Origin: a virus
Direction: 5' to 3' (one strand)
DNA length: 37,078 nt
Virus record (IMG/VR): IMGVR_UViG_3300042922_000843
Coordinates: 1 to 37,078 of that record
Positions 1 through 7,442 of the stretch are shown here, piece by piece (within the stretch, counting starts at the first letter, position 1; every line of letters starts with the position of its first letter). The translations under genes and the position numbers were made by a program. The notes beneath the pieces are model-generated. The model searched no databases and was not told where the DNA came from. It saw nothing but the letters and a program-made list of their open reading frames with translations.

Positions 1-542
1 ATTTTATCATGGTCTCCCTGCTTTTACGAACAGGAATGCGAAAAGGCGAAATGCTCGCCCTCACATGGGATGACATCGACCTGGTTCACAAGCGAATTAA
101 GATCACGAAATCACGCGATAAGACCGGCTGCCACCCACCTAAGACCGCGTCCAGTATCCGGACGATTGCCATTGACGATACGCTTATCGCTCAATTGAAG
201 CAATATCAGACATGGCAGAAAAAGGAACGTCTCAAACACAAAGTATGCTTTGACTCTGATTATATGCTTACCATTCCAAACGGCCGTGAGATGGGCGAAT
301 ATGGGGTTAATAAGGTCGTTGACTTGATTCTTGCTAAGACAACAAGCCTTCACCACATCACACCGCATGGTCTGCGTCACACACACGCGATCATGCTTCT
401 GGAAAGCGGTGCAGATATTAAGTCCGTGAGCGTACGATTAGGACACAGCAGCGTAGAATTCACCGCCAACGTTTACGTCCATTTTACCCGTAACCTCGAG
501 AAAGAAATGATTTCAAATCTTGATGCTTATCTGGGCAAATAA
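1..542 (+). CDS. Tyrosine recombinase (integrase), C-terminal part, cut by window edge
   Basis: This is the catalytic half of a phage or ICE-type tyrosine recombinase, which cuts and rejoins DNA at attachment sites. The frame is open to the left edge, so the N-terminal arm-binding and core-binding domains lie outside the window. Counting from the Met at position 9, the full catalytic set is visible: Arg11 in TGMRKGE, Lys45, His120 and Arg123 in HGLRH, His146 in LGHSS and nucleophile Tyr156 in NVYVHF. The protein ends normally about 20 residues after the tyrosine, so this half appears intact. Its last codons lie in the first copy of a TGGGCAAA repeat that continues downstream. An integrase that runs into such repeats normally sits at the end of its element. 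It is probably not the integrase of the prophage to the right, because it lies beyond that prophage's lysis end. Confidence 0.93.
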   Translation, partial: FIMVSLLLRTGMRKGEMLALTWDDIDLVHKRIKITKSRDKTGCHPPKTASSIRTIAIDDTLIAQLKQYQTWQKKERLKHKVCFDSDYMLTIPNGREMGEYGVNKVVDLILAKTTSLHHITPHGLRHTHAIMLLESGADIKSVSVRLGHSSVEFTANVYVHFTRNLEKEMISNLDAYLGK

Positions 543-763
543 AATTTACATGGGCAAATTATGGGCAAACGGTTCACAGGGGTGCTGAAAACCCCGTCAC
601 TGCACGCGTTTGAACATCTTTTCCATTTCGTAGGGCGTATAGTCAGAGCCTTTTTAGCAGTTTCATATTTTGTGAAAATCCCTTTGTAGAGCCTTTTTTG
701 AGAAAGGTGTTTTCAAGTAAAATCATAGCATTTCAAATCTACATGGGCAAATTATGGGCAAAT
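532..763. repeat. Five TGGGCAAA repeats, probable integrase arm-type sites / att region
   Basis: TGGGCAAA occurs five times in one orientation, starting at 532, 551, 562, 744 and 755. The second/third and fourth/fifth copies are each exactly 11 bp apart, about one helical turn. Positions 542-570 and 735-763 form a 29-nt direct repeat differing at two positions. Between them lie two AGAGCCTTTTT stretches (near 648 and 690) and no gene. Short phased direct repeats beside an integrase gene are typical of arm-type sites bound by the recombinase N-terminal domain. The core crossover site was not identified. Confidence 0.5.
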
Positions 764-785
764 AAATTATAGGAGGACAAGCATA

Positions 786-959
786 ATGGACACTTGTGAA
801 GTACTCATCACACTCAATAATGAAAAGCTGAACGCTTTAAGAATATATGAAAAAGAGCATCGCGAAAGTCTAATCGATCGACATGTTTATTATGCTGTAG
901 TGCACGAGATTGAGAATCTTGAAAAACAAAATCAATGGTTATTTAATGAAGGTAAATAA
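786..959 (+). CDS. Small hypothetical protein (57 aa)
   Basis: This short gene has a strong ribosome binding site (AGGAGGACAAGCATA) just before its ATG. It starts MDTCEVLITLNNEKLNAL and ends NQWLFNEGK. The predicted product is soluble, charged and mostly helical, with no recognised domain. It is the first gene after the TGGGCAAA repeats and is followed by a hairpin terminator at 979-1012, so it looks like a one-gene unit. Its position beside an attachment region would suit a small accessory or excision-related gene, but no residues support such a role. Confidence 0.6.
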   Translation: MDTCEVLITLNNEKLNALRIYEKEHRESLIDRHVYYAVVHEIENLEKQNQWLFNEGK

Positions 960-978
960 ATTAAGGTAAATAAATTGT

Positions 979-1012
979 GGACCAGGTAAATCATTTTTCC
1001 TGGTCCTTTTCT
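979..1012 (+). terminator. Rho-independent terminator after the 57-aa gene
   Basis: GGACCAGG (979-986) pairs with CCTGGTCC (999-1006) in a perfect 8-bp stem with a 12-nt loop, followed by TTTTCTT. It overlaps the 3' end of the converging repressor gene, so it can only work as a terminator for plus-strand transcripts. Confidence 0.7.
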
Positions 1013-1200
1013 TCGTCTCCCCATAATTCTTCAACAGTCGTCCCTAAGACGCGTGCCAATCTAATGGCCACGCTCAAGGACGGCTCTTTTGTTTCTCCAC
1101 TTAATATTCGTGAGAATGCACTTGATGATATTCCCGCTTTTTTAGCAACGTATCCTTTTCGCAACCCCTTATCTTCGATAGTTTGTGCAATTTTATTCAC
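991..1200 (-). CDS. Xre/Cro-type helix-turn-helix repressor (69 aa)
   Basis: This is a single-domain HTH_3 DNA-binding protein, expected to repress the divergent membrane protein-FtsK operon. The helix-turn-helix fills the protein: KGYVAKKAGISSSAFSRILSG gives the two helices (about residues 15-35), followed by SLSVAIRLARVLGTTVEELW, the usual third and fourth helices. The C-terminus is a short acidic tail. It starts at a GTG preceded by GAGGTGAG. The gene diverges from the operon beginning at 1416, and the 215-bp gap contains inverted repeats that are candidate operators. There is no peptidase or ligand domain, so it resembles immunity repressors of integrative elements. Confidence 0.88.
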   Translation of the reverse strand: MNKIAQTIEDKGLRKGYVAKKAGISSSAFSRILSGETKEPSLSVAIRLARVLGTTVEELWGDEEKDQEK

Positions 1201-1244
1201 TGTCCACTCACCTCTAATTTACCTATTCGCCGCCTTTATGGCTC

Positions 1245-1350
1245 GTCCCTGCATTTTTATTTTGCAGGGACAGGCAACTACCAAGCCCAACTTGCATCTA
1301 TTTCTACTGTAGCAGCTGCTCCAATAACTGCTGGAGTAGACGTACTCCAG
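1245..1350. promoter_or_regulatory. Two inverted repeats in the divergent control region
   Basis: The gap between the repressor gene and the membrane protein-FtsK operon holds two strong inverted repeats. GTCCCTGCA (1245-1253) pairs with TGCAGGGAC (1263-1271). CTGGAGTA (1331-1338) pairs with TACTCCAG (1343-1350) around a 4-nt loop. Neither has a following T-tract, so they are not obvious terminators. They could be repressor operators or, given the downstream FtsK and Replic_Relax genes, part of a transfer or replication origin. Confidence 0.4.
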
Positions 1351-1415
1351 TTTACAGATTGTCCTTAACTGGTCTAAAGCCAAAAAGGAATTTTGTAAAA
1401 AAGGAGAAGCAAAAA

Positions 1416-1748
1416 ATGAATTACTATGAAATTGATACACGAGAAATTTTGGATTGGCGGAAAGCTTTTAATCGGCAACCATGCGGCGCAATCGTAACCG
1501 GAGTGACCGCCAAGAGCTTGCTGACGATGTCCCCACTAATGGCAACGAGTGTTGGGATTATTTTGGGTGTAGGAACGTTTGCAATCTTTATGGCGCGTCT
1601 CGAAAAGCATATGGCTGAACGAGACAATCCGAATGCAGATTACGTTCCAATGATTACGATGGGTGTGCTTATGGTGGGGGCTGCTGTTGGTATTCTTTAT
1701 TTTCTGATTCTAAAAAATCCGTTATTAGGGGTGATCGCATGTTTTTAA
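1416..1748 (+). CDS. Small two-helix membrane protein upstream of FtsK (110 aa)
   Basis: The product has two predicted transmembrane helices, about residues 36-56 (rich in Met, Ala, Ile) and 79-100, joined by a short charged loop containing KHMAERDNPNADY. The N-terminus carries the charged sequence YEIDTREILDWRKAF. The ATG at 1416 follows AAGGAGAAGCAAAA, a good ribosome binding site. The stop overlaps the start of the FtsK-like gene by ten bases, so the two are co-translated. Small membrane proteins often accompany FtsK/TraB-type translocases in mobile elements, where an anchoring role is plausible. This is inferred from position only; the family is not recognised. Confidence 0.75.
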   Translation: MNYYEIDTREILDWRKAFNRQPCGAIVTGVTAKSLLTMSPLMATSVGIILGVGTFAIFMARLEKHMAERDNPNADYVPMITMGVLMVGAAVGILYFLILKNPLLGVIACF

Positions 1749-2875
1749 GCCTTGACCCGTACTACCGGCGAATGAAGCAGTGCTTTCGTGCCGCAGGACT
1801 TAGCCATAACCATAAGATTGGCAAGAACATCTATGAGGTAATCCCCCGCATCCATGCTGTGCAGCACAAGCTAATCGAGGTCATCATCACGTTTACATTG
1901 CCGGCCGGCATAGACCCCAAGTCTGTAAAAAAGTCTGATTACGTGTTTAAACAGGAATTTGGGCGCAATACGGCGGTCGACGGCGATTTAAAAAAGTTTA
2001 CCGTACACGTCTATAAAAAACCGATGCCGAAAAAATTAAGATACTCATGGTCGCTTGTCAACCCGGTGATCCAAGACATGGATTTACCCATCGTCACCGG
2101 TGTCGACTTAACCGGCAAAATGCAAGCTTTTGACCTGCGCAACTTCCCGCATGTGCTAATTGCTGGTCAGACTAATTATGGCAAGTCAAGCGCATTACGC
2201 TCCATTTTAACGACGCTGATGCTTTACAAATCGCCAGACGAACTGCGCTTTGTGATGGGAGATCTGAAATTTTCCGAACTAACCTTATTCCGCGGCTACA
2301 AACATGTCGAGTCTGTCAGCACGTCCGCACCAACGCTTGCTTTTGAACTATCGAAAGTACGCAAGGAACTCGACCGCCGCGCGAAAATGCTTGAAAAAGC
2401 ACGTGTGCTTAAAACAACGGAGATTGGCGGCATCCCGGACATTATCGTCTGCATTGACGAAGTTGCCTTGCTCAAAGATGAAAAGGAAGTGATGAAGTTA
2501 TTGCAGGACATATCGGCAATCGGTCGCGCATTAGGAGTGTACTTGATCCTCTCCATGCAACGTCCTGATGCTGATGTGCTTGATGGCAAGCTAAAGAACA
2601 ATTTAAACGTGCGTATCAGCTTCAAACAATCAAATAAAGTGAATAGCAAAATCGTGCTGGATCAGTCCGGTGCCGAGAAGTTGCCCTGCCCTGGAAGAGC
2701 CATTGTTATGACTAATACTGTTGGAGTTGTGCAGGCGCCATTCCTGGACGCTGATGGAGTAGATAAACTACTTGGACACCTTTATACTCCAACATCTTCA
2801 ATCTTCACTGATGAGGTACTGGAGCAGGAACAGGCACAAGAATTTGGAGTATTGGAGCAGGATGATGATGAATAA
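1739..2875 (+). CDS. FtsK/SpoIIIE-type DNA translocase (378 aa)
   Basis: This is a compact HerA/FtsK-superfamily ATPase that pumps double-stranded or nicked DNA. Walker A is at about residues 143-151 (GQTNYGKSS) and Walker B at about 235-241 (IIVCIDE). The region after Walker B (DISAIGRALGVYLILSMQRP) is the conserved FtsK stretch. At 378 aa it lacks the membrane domain and gamma winged helix of cellular FtsK/SpoIIIE, and matches the small coupling or translocase proteins of integrative elements such as ICEBs1 ConQ or actinobacterial Tra. The N-terminal 110 residues are unassigned. It overlaps the small membrane protein upstream and the Replic_Relax-like gene downstream. Role in element transfer is inferred. 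Confidence 0.9.
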   Translation: MFLSLDPYYRRMKQCFRAAGLSHNHKIGKNIYEVIPRIHAVQHKLIEVIITFTLPAGIDPKSVKKSDYVFKQEFGRNTAVDGDLKKFTVHVYKKPMPKKLRYSWSLVNPVIQDMDLPIVTGVDLTGKMQAFDLRNFPHVLIAGQTNYGKSSALRSILTTLMLYKSPDELRFVMGDLKFSELTLFRGYKHVESVSTSAPTLAFELSKVRKELDRRAKMLEKARVLKTTEIGGIPDIIVCIDEVALLKDEKEVMKLLQDISAIGRALGVYLILSMQRPDADVLDGKLKNNLNVRISFKQSNKVNSKIVLDQSGAEKLPCPGRAIVMTNTVGVVQAPFLDADGVDKLLGHLYTPTSSIFTDEVLEQEQAQEFGVLEQDDDE

Positions 2876-3479
2876 ACGCGACTACTCCATTATCTGTGAC
2901 ATTGAACGGTTCCGCTGCTTGAGCAGAGACGACATCATGACACTATACTTCTCACACACGCGGAACCCAATCCCTGCCGTTAATAAAATCCTACGCCGTC
3001 TTGTCGATCGTGATCTGCTCAAAGTGGATCGAGACGCAACACCATACCTGTACTTTCCAGCAGGCAGTAAGATGGCATTTAATAGTCAAAAGATTAATCA
3101 CTACCGCGCGATCTTTAACGTGTACTTGGGCATATGCAAACTTGGCGGATTACGCCGGTTTGAGGTTGAGCCAAAGCTAGGCGCTAAGGGTACGGTCGAA
3201 CCGGACGTATTCTGCATTTGGCATGGCACGCCATTTTTTATTGAGGTGCAGCTAAGCAATTTTTACAACACCAATTACATGCTCAAGAAGTTAGCCAGGT
3301 ATGAGCAGTACCGATTAAATGGCAACTGGCGTGGATTAGACTGGCAGCGCAAAGATAAAAAGGTGTTCCCACTTGTCTGGATTGTTAGTGAGAAACAATA
3401 CACTGGTTTTCCAAATGTACTGCAAACGAAAAACGCGCAGGAAATGTACGACAAAATGAAAAGAGTAGTTACTCAATGA
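2862..3479 (+). CDS. Replic_Relax-family-like protein, winged helix plus PD-(D/E)XK-like motif (205 aa)
   Basis: The N-terminal 65 residues form a winged helix-turn-helix (RFRCLSRDDIMTLYF, then NKILRRLVDRDLLKV). The C-terminal half has a nuclease-like pattern, VEPDVFCIW then FFIEVQLS, with Glu113, Asp115, Glu128 and Gln130 in PD-(D/E)XK positions. This arrangement is typical of proteins annotated replication-relaxation in Bacillota plasmids and integrative elements; their biochemical role is poorly defined. Three consecutive ATGs at 2862, 2865 and 2868 follow GGAG and any could be used. The start lies inside the end of the FtsK-like gene in another frame, so translation is coupled. A terminator follows about 120 bp downstream. 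Likely partner of the translocase in processing the element's DNA. Confidence 0.75.
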   Translation: MMMNKRDYSIICDIERFRCLSRDDIMTLYFSHTRNPIPAVNKILRRLVDRDLLKVDRDATPYLYFPAGSKMAFNSQKINHYRAIFNVYLGICKLGGLRRFEVEPKLGAKGTVEPDVFCIWHGTPFFIEVQLSNFYNTNYMLKKLARYEQYRLNGNWRGLDWQRKDKKVFPLVWIVSEKQYTGFPNVLQTKNAQEMYDKMKRVVTQ

Positions 3480-3599
3480 GATCAAAACGAATCGTTCACA
3501 AAATCGACTAATCCAATAATTGTCAGAATATAATAACTATAGGATAATTAAGTTATGCATTGATGTGTATCCAATAGGAGGGGTTCACATAAATCATGT

Positions 3600-3632
3600 T
3601 CTCATTCAGATGCGCACTGGATGAGATTTTTT
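3600..3632 (+). terminator. Rho-independent terminator closing the FtsK operon
   Basis: TCTCATTCAG (3600-3609) pairs with CTGGATGAGA (3617-3626) with one mismatch around a 7-nt loop, followed directly by TTTTTT. It separates the FtsK/Replic_Relax operon from the membrane protein gene at 3707. Confidence 0.75.
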
Positions 3633-3673
3633 ATTTGTCGAATAATATTTATCTATCTCTTTGTCTATTTTTG

Positions 3674-3679
3674 TATAAT
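3674..3679 (+). promoter_or_regulatory. Candidate -10 box for the membrane protein/RelA operon
   Basis: A perfect TATAAT lies 27 bp before the ATG at 3707, in very AT-rich DNA and downstream of the terminator. No good -35 hexamer is seen at the normal distance. AGGGGGAA just before the ATG is the ribosome binding site. Confidence 0.4.
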
Positions 3680-3706
3680 TAAGTAAAAAGTAGGGGGAAT
3701 TATTAC

Positions 3707-4705
3707 ATGGTGGATAAAAAAGAAAAGCCAATTGATGTCGTCAAAAAATACATCGCAGATCATGGATTGATCTTGGGTAATTTAATTGGTGGTAATATCG
3801 TTGGTAAATTATCCAATCAATTCTTTTCAATTCATGAAAAAGGATTCGATATTTACACGGTTGATAGTAAGCGAGTCAAGTCAATGGAATCATTTTCATG
3901 GTCAGATTTTAACCACGCTGAAGTAGATAGAATGGCCATCAGCGTAAGAATCAAATTCACAGGAACAAAACCCATTCATATATCCGTTCCTTCCCTCCAC
4001 CACTTCTCAGAGTATCTCAAGTCAAATAACATCGAGATTTCCTTTTTAACAAGAAAATGGTATCAGAAAATACTGGGGTTCAGATCAGGAAAGAAATGGA
4101 AGATGGTTACCGCTTGTATTAGCTATTTTCTTATTCTTATCTTCATTATTGCCCTCTTCACTCCAAGTGATGATGACTCAACCACTAAAGACTCTGGATC
4201 ATCAAAAACCGCTCAAACAGCTACACAACCAGCAAAATCTGAAGCAAAAGAAAAAACCAAAGCAACTGCTAAAGTACCAGTGAAAAAGCTTTCTACTGAA
4301 GATAAAATTAAAGCGGCTCTCCAGGCGAATAACACTTTTGACAAAACTAATGACTTTAACAACAAGAGTTCAATTATCGACTTCAATTACAACAAAGATA
4401 ATGGATTCGTATTTGCTCGCGTATACGGCCATGATGGATTGACGACAAACTTTATAAAAAAAGGAATGTGGATCAATACTACTGATCTATTAAAGCGAAT
4501 CAAACCAATGAAAGAAGTAAAAGAAATTGCCATTAATATTACTTTTCCGATGCAAGACGCTTATGGGAAAAAGTCAAACGATACAATAATGAAATTACGG
4601 TTCAAACGTGAAACGATCAACAAAATTGATTTCAATAATTTTCTGACCACAAATATTCCAGTAGTAGCAGATGAGTATTGGCAACATCCAAGTTTCAATA
4701 AATAA
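3707..4705 (+). CDS. Single-pass membrane protein of unknown function (332 aa)
   Basis: The N-terminal 115 residues look like a cytoplasmic beta-rich domain, possibly PH-like (GFDIYTVDSKRVKSM, then IKFTGTKPIHISVP). One transmembrane helix follows at about 132-151. A low-complexity linker rich in Lys, Ala, Ser and Thr spans about 152-195. A C-terminal domain of about 135 residues (from STEDKIKAAL) would then lie outside the cell by the positive-inside rule. No enzyme motif is visible. The RelA/SpoT-domain gene starts 20 bp downstream on the same strand, so they probably form an operon. The gene is AT-rich with Lys/Asn-heavy codons, unlike the FtsK operon, which suggests separate acquisition. 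A sensor or effector role beside the synthetase is a guess from position. Confidence 0.75.
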   Translation: MVDKKEKPIDVVKKYIADHGLILGNLIGGNIVGKLSNQFFSIHEKGFDIYTVDSKRVKSMESFSWSDFNHAEVDRMAISVRIKFTGTKPIHISVPSLHHFSEYLKSNNIEISFLTRKWYQKILGFRSGKKWKMVTACISYFLILIFIIALFTPSDDDSTTKDSGSSKTAQTATQPAKSEAKEKTKATAKVPVKKLSTEDKIKAALQANNTFDKTNDFNNKSSIIDFNYNKDNGFVFARVYGHDGLTTNFIKKGMWINTTDLLKRIKPMKEVKEIAINITFPMQDAYGKKSNDTIMKLRFKRETINKIDFNNFLTTNIPVVADEYWQHPSFNK

Positions 4706-4725
4706 TAAAATTCGGAGCGATTGTA

Positions 4726-5874
4726 TTGAATCAAAAATTAATTAACCAAGCTAAATTCCTTGAAAAATATCAAATAAGCCAAGAAAAATTTGAAAAAACC
4801 GGTCTGAATTGGAAAGACTTAGAAAAAATTTATTCAGACTATATTAACTTCAGGCCTGAACTTGATCTAGTTCGAATATACGAAAGCAGAATATTTGAGA
4901 AAATTGATCGTGTACATTCGATAAGATCACGCCTAAAAGACCCTGAACACTTAATAGAAAAAATAATTAGAAAGAAGCTTAAATATCCAAAAAGAGAATA
5001 CACCATTGAAAATTATAAAGACAAAATAACTGATCTAATTGGTTTTAGACTACTTCATATATTCAGAGAAGAATGGATAATCATTCATAAAGACCTAAAA
5101 AAAATAAAAAAACAACTCAGAGAAAAAATCGTTGCTAAGCTTCCAATGGGCGATAATGATGAAATGTTCAAGGCAGAAAAAATAAAAGTTGAACATCAAA
5201 AAACAAGGTATCGATCTGTACATTATCCATTGCTAAGTGAACACGATGGAAAGCGCTATTCTATTGAAGTTCAAGTAAGAACTTTATTTGAAGAAGCCTG
5301 GGGTGAAGTTGATCATCAGTTAAGATACCCTTATAAGCAAAACGATCCAAAATTAAATAGAGAACTTGAAATTCTTGGCGATATATCTGGCAGCGCTGAT
5401 AAATTAGCATCTGAAATAAGTAATACAATTAAAGAACTGGAAGAAAAAAACAAACAGCTTGTTCACTTTTTAAAAGAATCAGAAGCACATAATGATGATC
5501 CACACGAAGATGACACAGATAATAATTGCCAAAATCGTCAATTATATTCAGGAAAAAACAATCCTTTTTCTGCGTCAGCTGTTGCTATGTCTAACATTTC
5601 CAATATTAGTGCTGCATATAAAGCCTATAATCCCGCTAGATCAATAATTGACTTTAATAAGTACCATTCAAGCATGCTAGGAGTACAAAAACAACTCCAG
5701 CAACTAAAGCAATCAGGAATTAATGCACAAGATATTCTTAAGAGTGCATCAATAATTAGCGCAGGACTCGGCAGTACAATGCCCCAAATTTTAAAAAATA
5801 ATGGCTTTCCATCAGCATCAAAGTCCACTGCTAGACCAATTAAACCAGACAAAAATAAAAATAATGATAACTAA
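4726..5874 (+). CDS. RelA/SpoT-domain nucleotide synthetase with C-terminal extension (382 aa)
   Basis: The protein contains the (p)ppGpp-synthetase fold, which transfers pyrophosphate from ATP to a nucleotide, or to tRNA in toxic small alarmone synthetases. Visible motifs are SRLKDPEHLIEK (about 68-79), DLIGFRLL (103-110), RYRSVH (161-166) and EVQVRTLFEEAWGEVDH (181-197) with the catalytic Glu181. There is no HD hydrolase domain and no TGS/ACT domain, so it is not the housekeeping Rel. A coiled-coil stretch (about 220-250) leads to a Ser/Asn-rich extension with no recognised domain. The start is a TTG after CGGAGCG. It follows the membrane protein gene by 20 bp and is closed by a terminator. 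Regulatory synthetase, toxin and phage-defence protein are all possible; the sequence does not decide. Confidence 0.85.
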   Translation: MNQKLINQAKFLEKYQISQEKFEKTGLNWKDLEKIYSDYINFRPELDLVRIYESRIFEKIDRVHSIRSRLKDPEHLIEKIIRKKLKYPKREYTIENYKDKITDLIGFRLLHIFREEWIIIHKDLKKIKKQLREKIVAKLPMGDNDEMFKAEKIKVEHQKTRYRSVHYPLLSEHDGKRYSIEVQVRTLFEEAWGEVDHQLRYPYKQNDPKLNRELEILGDISGSADKLASEISNTIKELEEKNKQLVHFLKESEAHNDDPHEDDTDNNCQNRQLYSGKNNPFSASAVAMSNISNISAAYKAYNPARSIIDFNKYHSSMLGVQKQLQQLKQSGINAQDILKSASIISAGLGSTMPQILKNNGFPSASKSTARPIKPDKNKNNDN

Positions 5875-5887
5875 TTATTGTAATTTG

Positions 5888-5909
5888 CCCCTAATGCCTA
5901 GGGGTTTTT
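5888..5909 (+). terminator. Rho-independent terminator after the RelA/SpoT-domain gene
   Basis: CCCCTA (5888-5893) pairs with TAGGGG (5899-5904), followed by TTTTT. A second small inverted repeat, CCCGG-TATAG-CCGGG (5919-5933), lies between it and the converging endolysin gene. It may help stop minus-strand late transcripts, although its T-tract is poor. Confidence 0.7.
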
Positions 5910-5960
5910 ATTATGTATCCCGGTATAGCCGGGTATGTTATATGTTGTGTTGCAGTTATG

Positions 5961-6989
5961 TCAAAATAAAGTATTCCATGTTTCTTTGCCAACAATGCCA
6001 TCTATGCTCAAACTGTGCCGCTTCTGATAAGCCTTAACCGCAGCTTCTGTTTGCTTGCCGAAGATGCCGTCAACATTAATCCCTAGCGCACGCTGGATTC
6101 GCTCGACATCCTTGCCGGTACTACCATTCCGGATCAAGTATCCTGGGTAGGGAACGACTGATGACCCGCTCTTGGTTGGCTCACTCTTTACTGGTGCAGC
6201 CTTTTTCATTTTCAGTTTTTGGCCAGGCAAAATAAAATCGGATTTAAGATCATTCCAAAGCTTGATGTCCTGATAGGCAACGCCGTATCGAGCGCCAATT
6301 TCAGACAATGTATCACCTGATTTCACAATGTACGGATCTGGGACGGTCTGCTTTTTCTTTTTCACACTGGATACTGTCTTTGGCTTGTCCACTTTGCTTG
6401 CAACAACTCCCCACTCACCGGCATCATCTTTAATCTCGTTGTAATCAACAGTCACGCCTGCGATCGCTTGACCATTTTTGTATTGAAATAAATCAGCATA
6501 TTTGCTAACTTTCCCGCCGCTCCATGCATATGTCTGGAAATAGTAATCGGTGTACGTCGTTTCACTCAGCGCTTCGACCACGCCATACGATCCATAGACA
6601 CCGACTTTGTAATCCTTAAGCGTCACAGCCACACCTTTAAAAAATTGTTTGACAGCGTCCAGAGCAGATCCTTTAGCGTCAAAATCAACTGAGAAGTAAA
6701 CAGCCGTGCCATTTGGCTGATTAATGCTGTGTGCCCATGTCTCGGCTTCTTTTGCCTCAGTCACGCCTTTTGCGTAATTAAAAAAAGACGCCACATTATT
6801 GGTCGTCTGTCTGATCGAATAAATTTTTATTCCTGCATCTTTTAATGCTTTTACCTCCGCCAGTTCGAGCGTTTTCCAGCTCGACGGACTGCCAATATAT
6901 CGCCCTATCAATCGAATTCCCGCTGCATAGAGAGCTTTTGCTTTTTCAGCGCTTAACTTTGTTGCACAATCCATAGCTTTTACACTCAT
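5961..6989 (-). CDS. Phage endolysin: DUF1906 glycosidase-like + LysM + peptidoglycan-binding domains (342 aa)
   Basis: This is the lysis enzyme that cleaves host peptidoglycan at the end of infection. Residues 4 to about 195 form a DUF1906 (Rv2525c-like, glycoside hydrolase-type) domain, with the barrel-strand sequences IRLIGRYIG, AVYFSVDFD and VGVYGSYGVV. A basic linker leads to a LysM domain (about 219-261: YIVKSGDTLSEIGARYGV), then a PG_binding_1 domain to the end (about 286-342: GKDVERIQRALGINVDGIFG). Two different wall-binding modules on one lysin suit a Gram-positive host. There is no signal peptide, so export depends on the holin. The ATG overlaps the holin stop by one base. It is the last gene of the late operon. 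Confidence 0.9.
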   Translation of the reverse strand: MSVKAMDCATKLSAEKAKALYAAGIRLIGRYIGSPSSWKTLELAEVKALKDAGIKIYSIRQTTNNVASFFNYAKGVTEAKEAETWAHSINQPNGTAVYFSVDFDAKGSALDAVKQFFKGVAVTLKDYKVGVYGSYGVVEALSETTYTDYYFQTYAWSGGKVSKYADLFQYKNGQAIAGVTVDYNEIKDDAGEWGVVASKVDKPKTVSSVKKKKQTVPDPYIVKSGDTLSEIGARYGVAYQDIKLWNDLKSDFILPGQKLKMKKAAPVKSEPTKSGSSVVPYPGYLIRNGSTGKDVERIQRALGINVDGIFGKQTEAAVKAYQKRHSLSIDGIVGKETWNTLF

Positions 6990-7387
6990 TATTTTTTACC
7001 ACCTTTCAAAATTTCTACGAGCCTGGTAATTTGGTCTGGAACCGGCAGACCAGTCTTGCCGGCATTTTCCAAGATGCTTAGCAATTCATTTGCCAGATAG
7101 AAAAAGATTACAGCATCACGAGCGATGTGTTCGGTACCCATCGCTTGATCGGCGAGATGAGCCGCTGCAACTACGATAATAATCATGACTTTCTTTGCAA
7201 TCCCCTTGAAACCAACACTGGAAGACAGCTTGCCGAGATAGCCAGCAGCAAGAATACCGGAAATATAATCAATGATAATAAAAGTGACAAGAATAGAAAT
7301 CAACGTCGACCAACCTCCAAACAGATAACCAATGATGCCACCGAAAAGTGCAGCGGCGGTGCGATAGATGAACTCGAATTTATTCAC
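6989..7387 (-). CDS. Phage holin (132 aa)
   Basis: This membrane protein forms the lesion that releases the endolysin. It has the layout of the Phage_holin_4 (TcdE/toxin-secretion) family: hydrophobic segments at about residues 9-28 (rich in Ala, Gly, Leu), 29-48 with FIIIDYISGILAAGYLGKLS, a third around KKVMIIIVVAAAHLAD, and a short cytoplasmic tail ending ILKGGKK. The frame is open upstream, but the GTG at 7387 is chosen because it follows AGAGGAGGAATTATC and gives the normal family length. It overlaps the endolysin start by one base, so lysis proteins are co-translated. Two terminator hairpins lie just upstream. Confidence 0.88.
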   Translation of the reverse strand: MNKFEFIYRTAAALFGGIIGYLFGGWSTLISILVTFIIIDYISGILAAGYLGKLSSSVGFKGIAKKVMIIIVVAAAHLADQAMGTEHIARDAVIFFYLANELLSILENAGKTGLPVPDQITRLVEILKGGKK

Positions 7388-7418
7388 GATAATTCCTCCT
7401 CTTATTATTTTTAAGCAT

Positions 7419-7442
7419 AAAAAATAGACCCAAAGCGGGTCT
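7419..7442 (-). terminator. Terminator upstream of the holin gene
   Basis: On the minus strand AGACCC pairs with GGGTCT around a 5-nt loop, followed by ATTTTTT. It lies between the tail-fibre esterase gene and the holin gene and may reduce lysis-gene expression from the tail operon. Confidence 0.65.

Noticed and set aside
1183-1368. Plus-strand 61-codon frame in the repressor-FtsK gap
   Set aside because: No ribosome binding site, covers inverted repeats and overlaps the repressor start; composition is not protein-like in the first half.
3597-3683. 28-codon frame after AGGAGGGG
   Set aside because: The ribosome binding site is well formed but the frame runs through the terminator hairpin and gives a hydrophobic random peptide.
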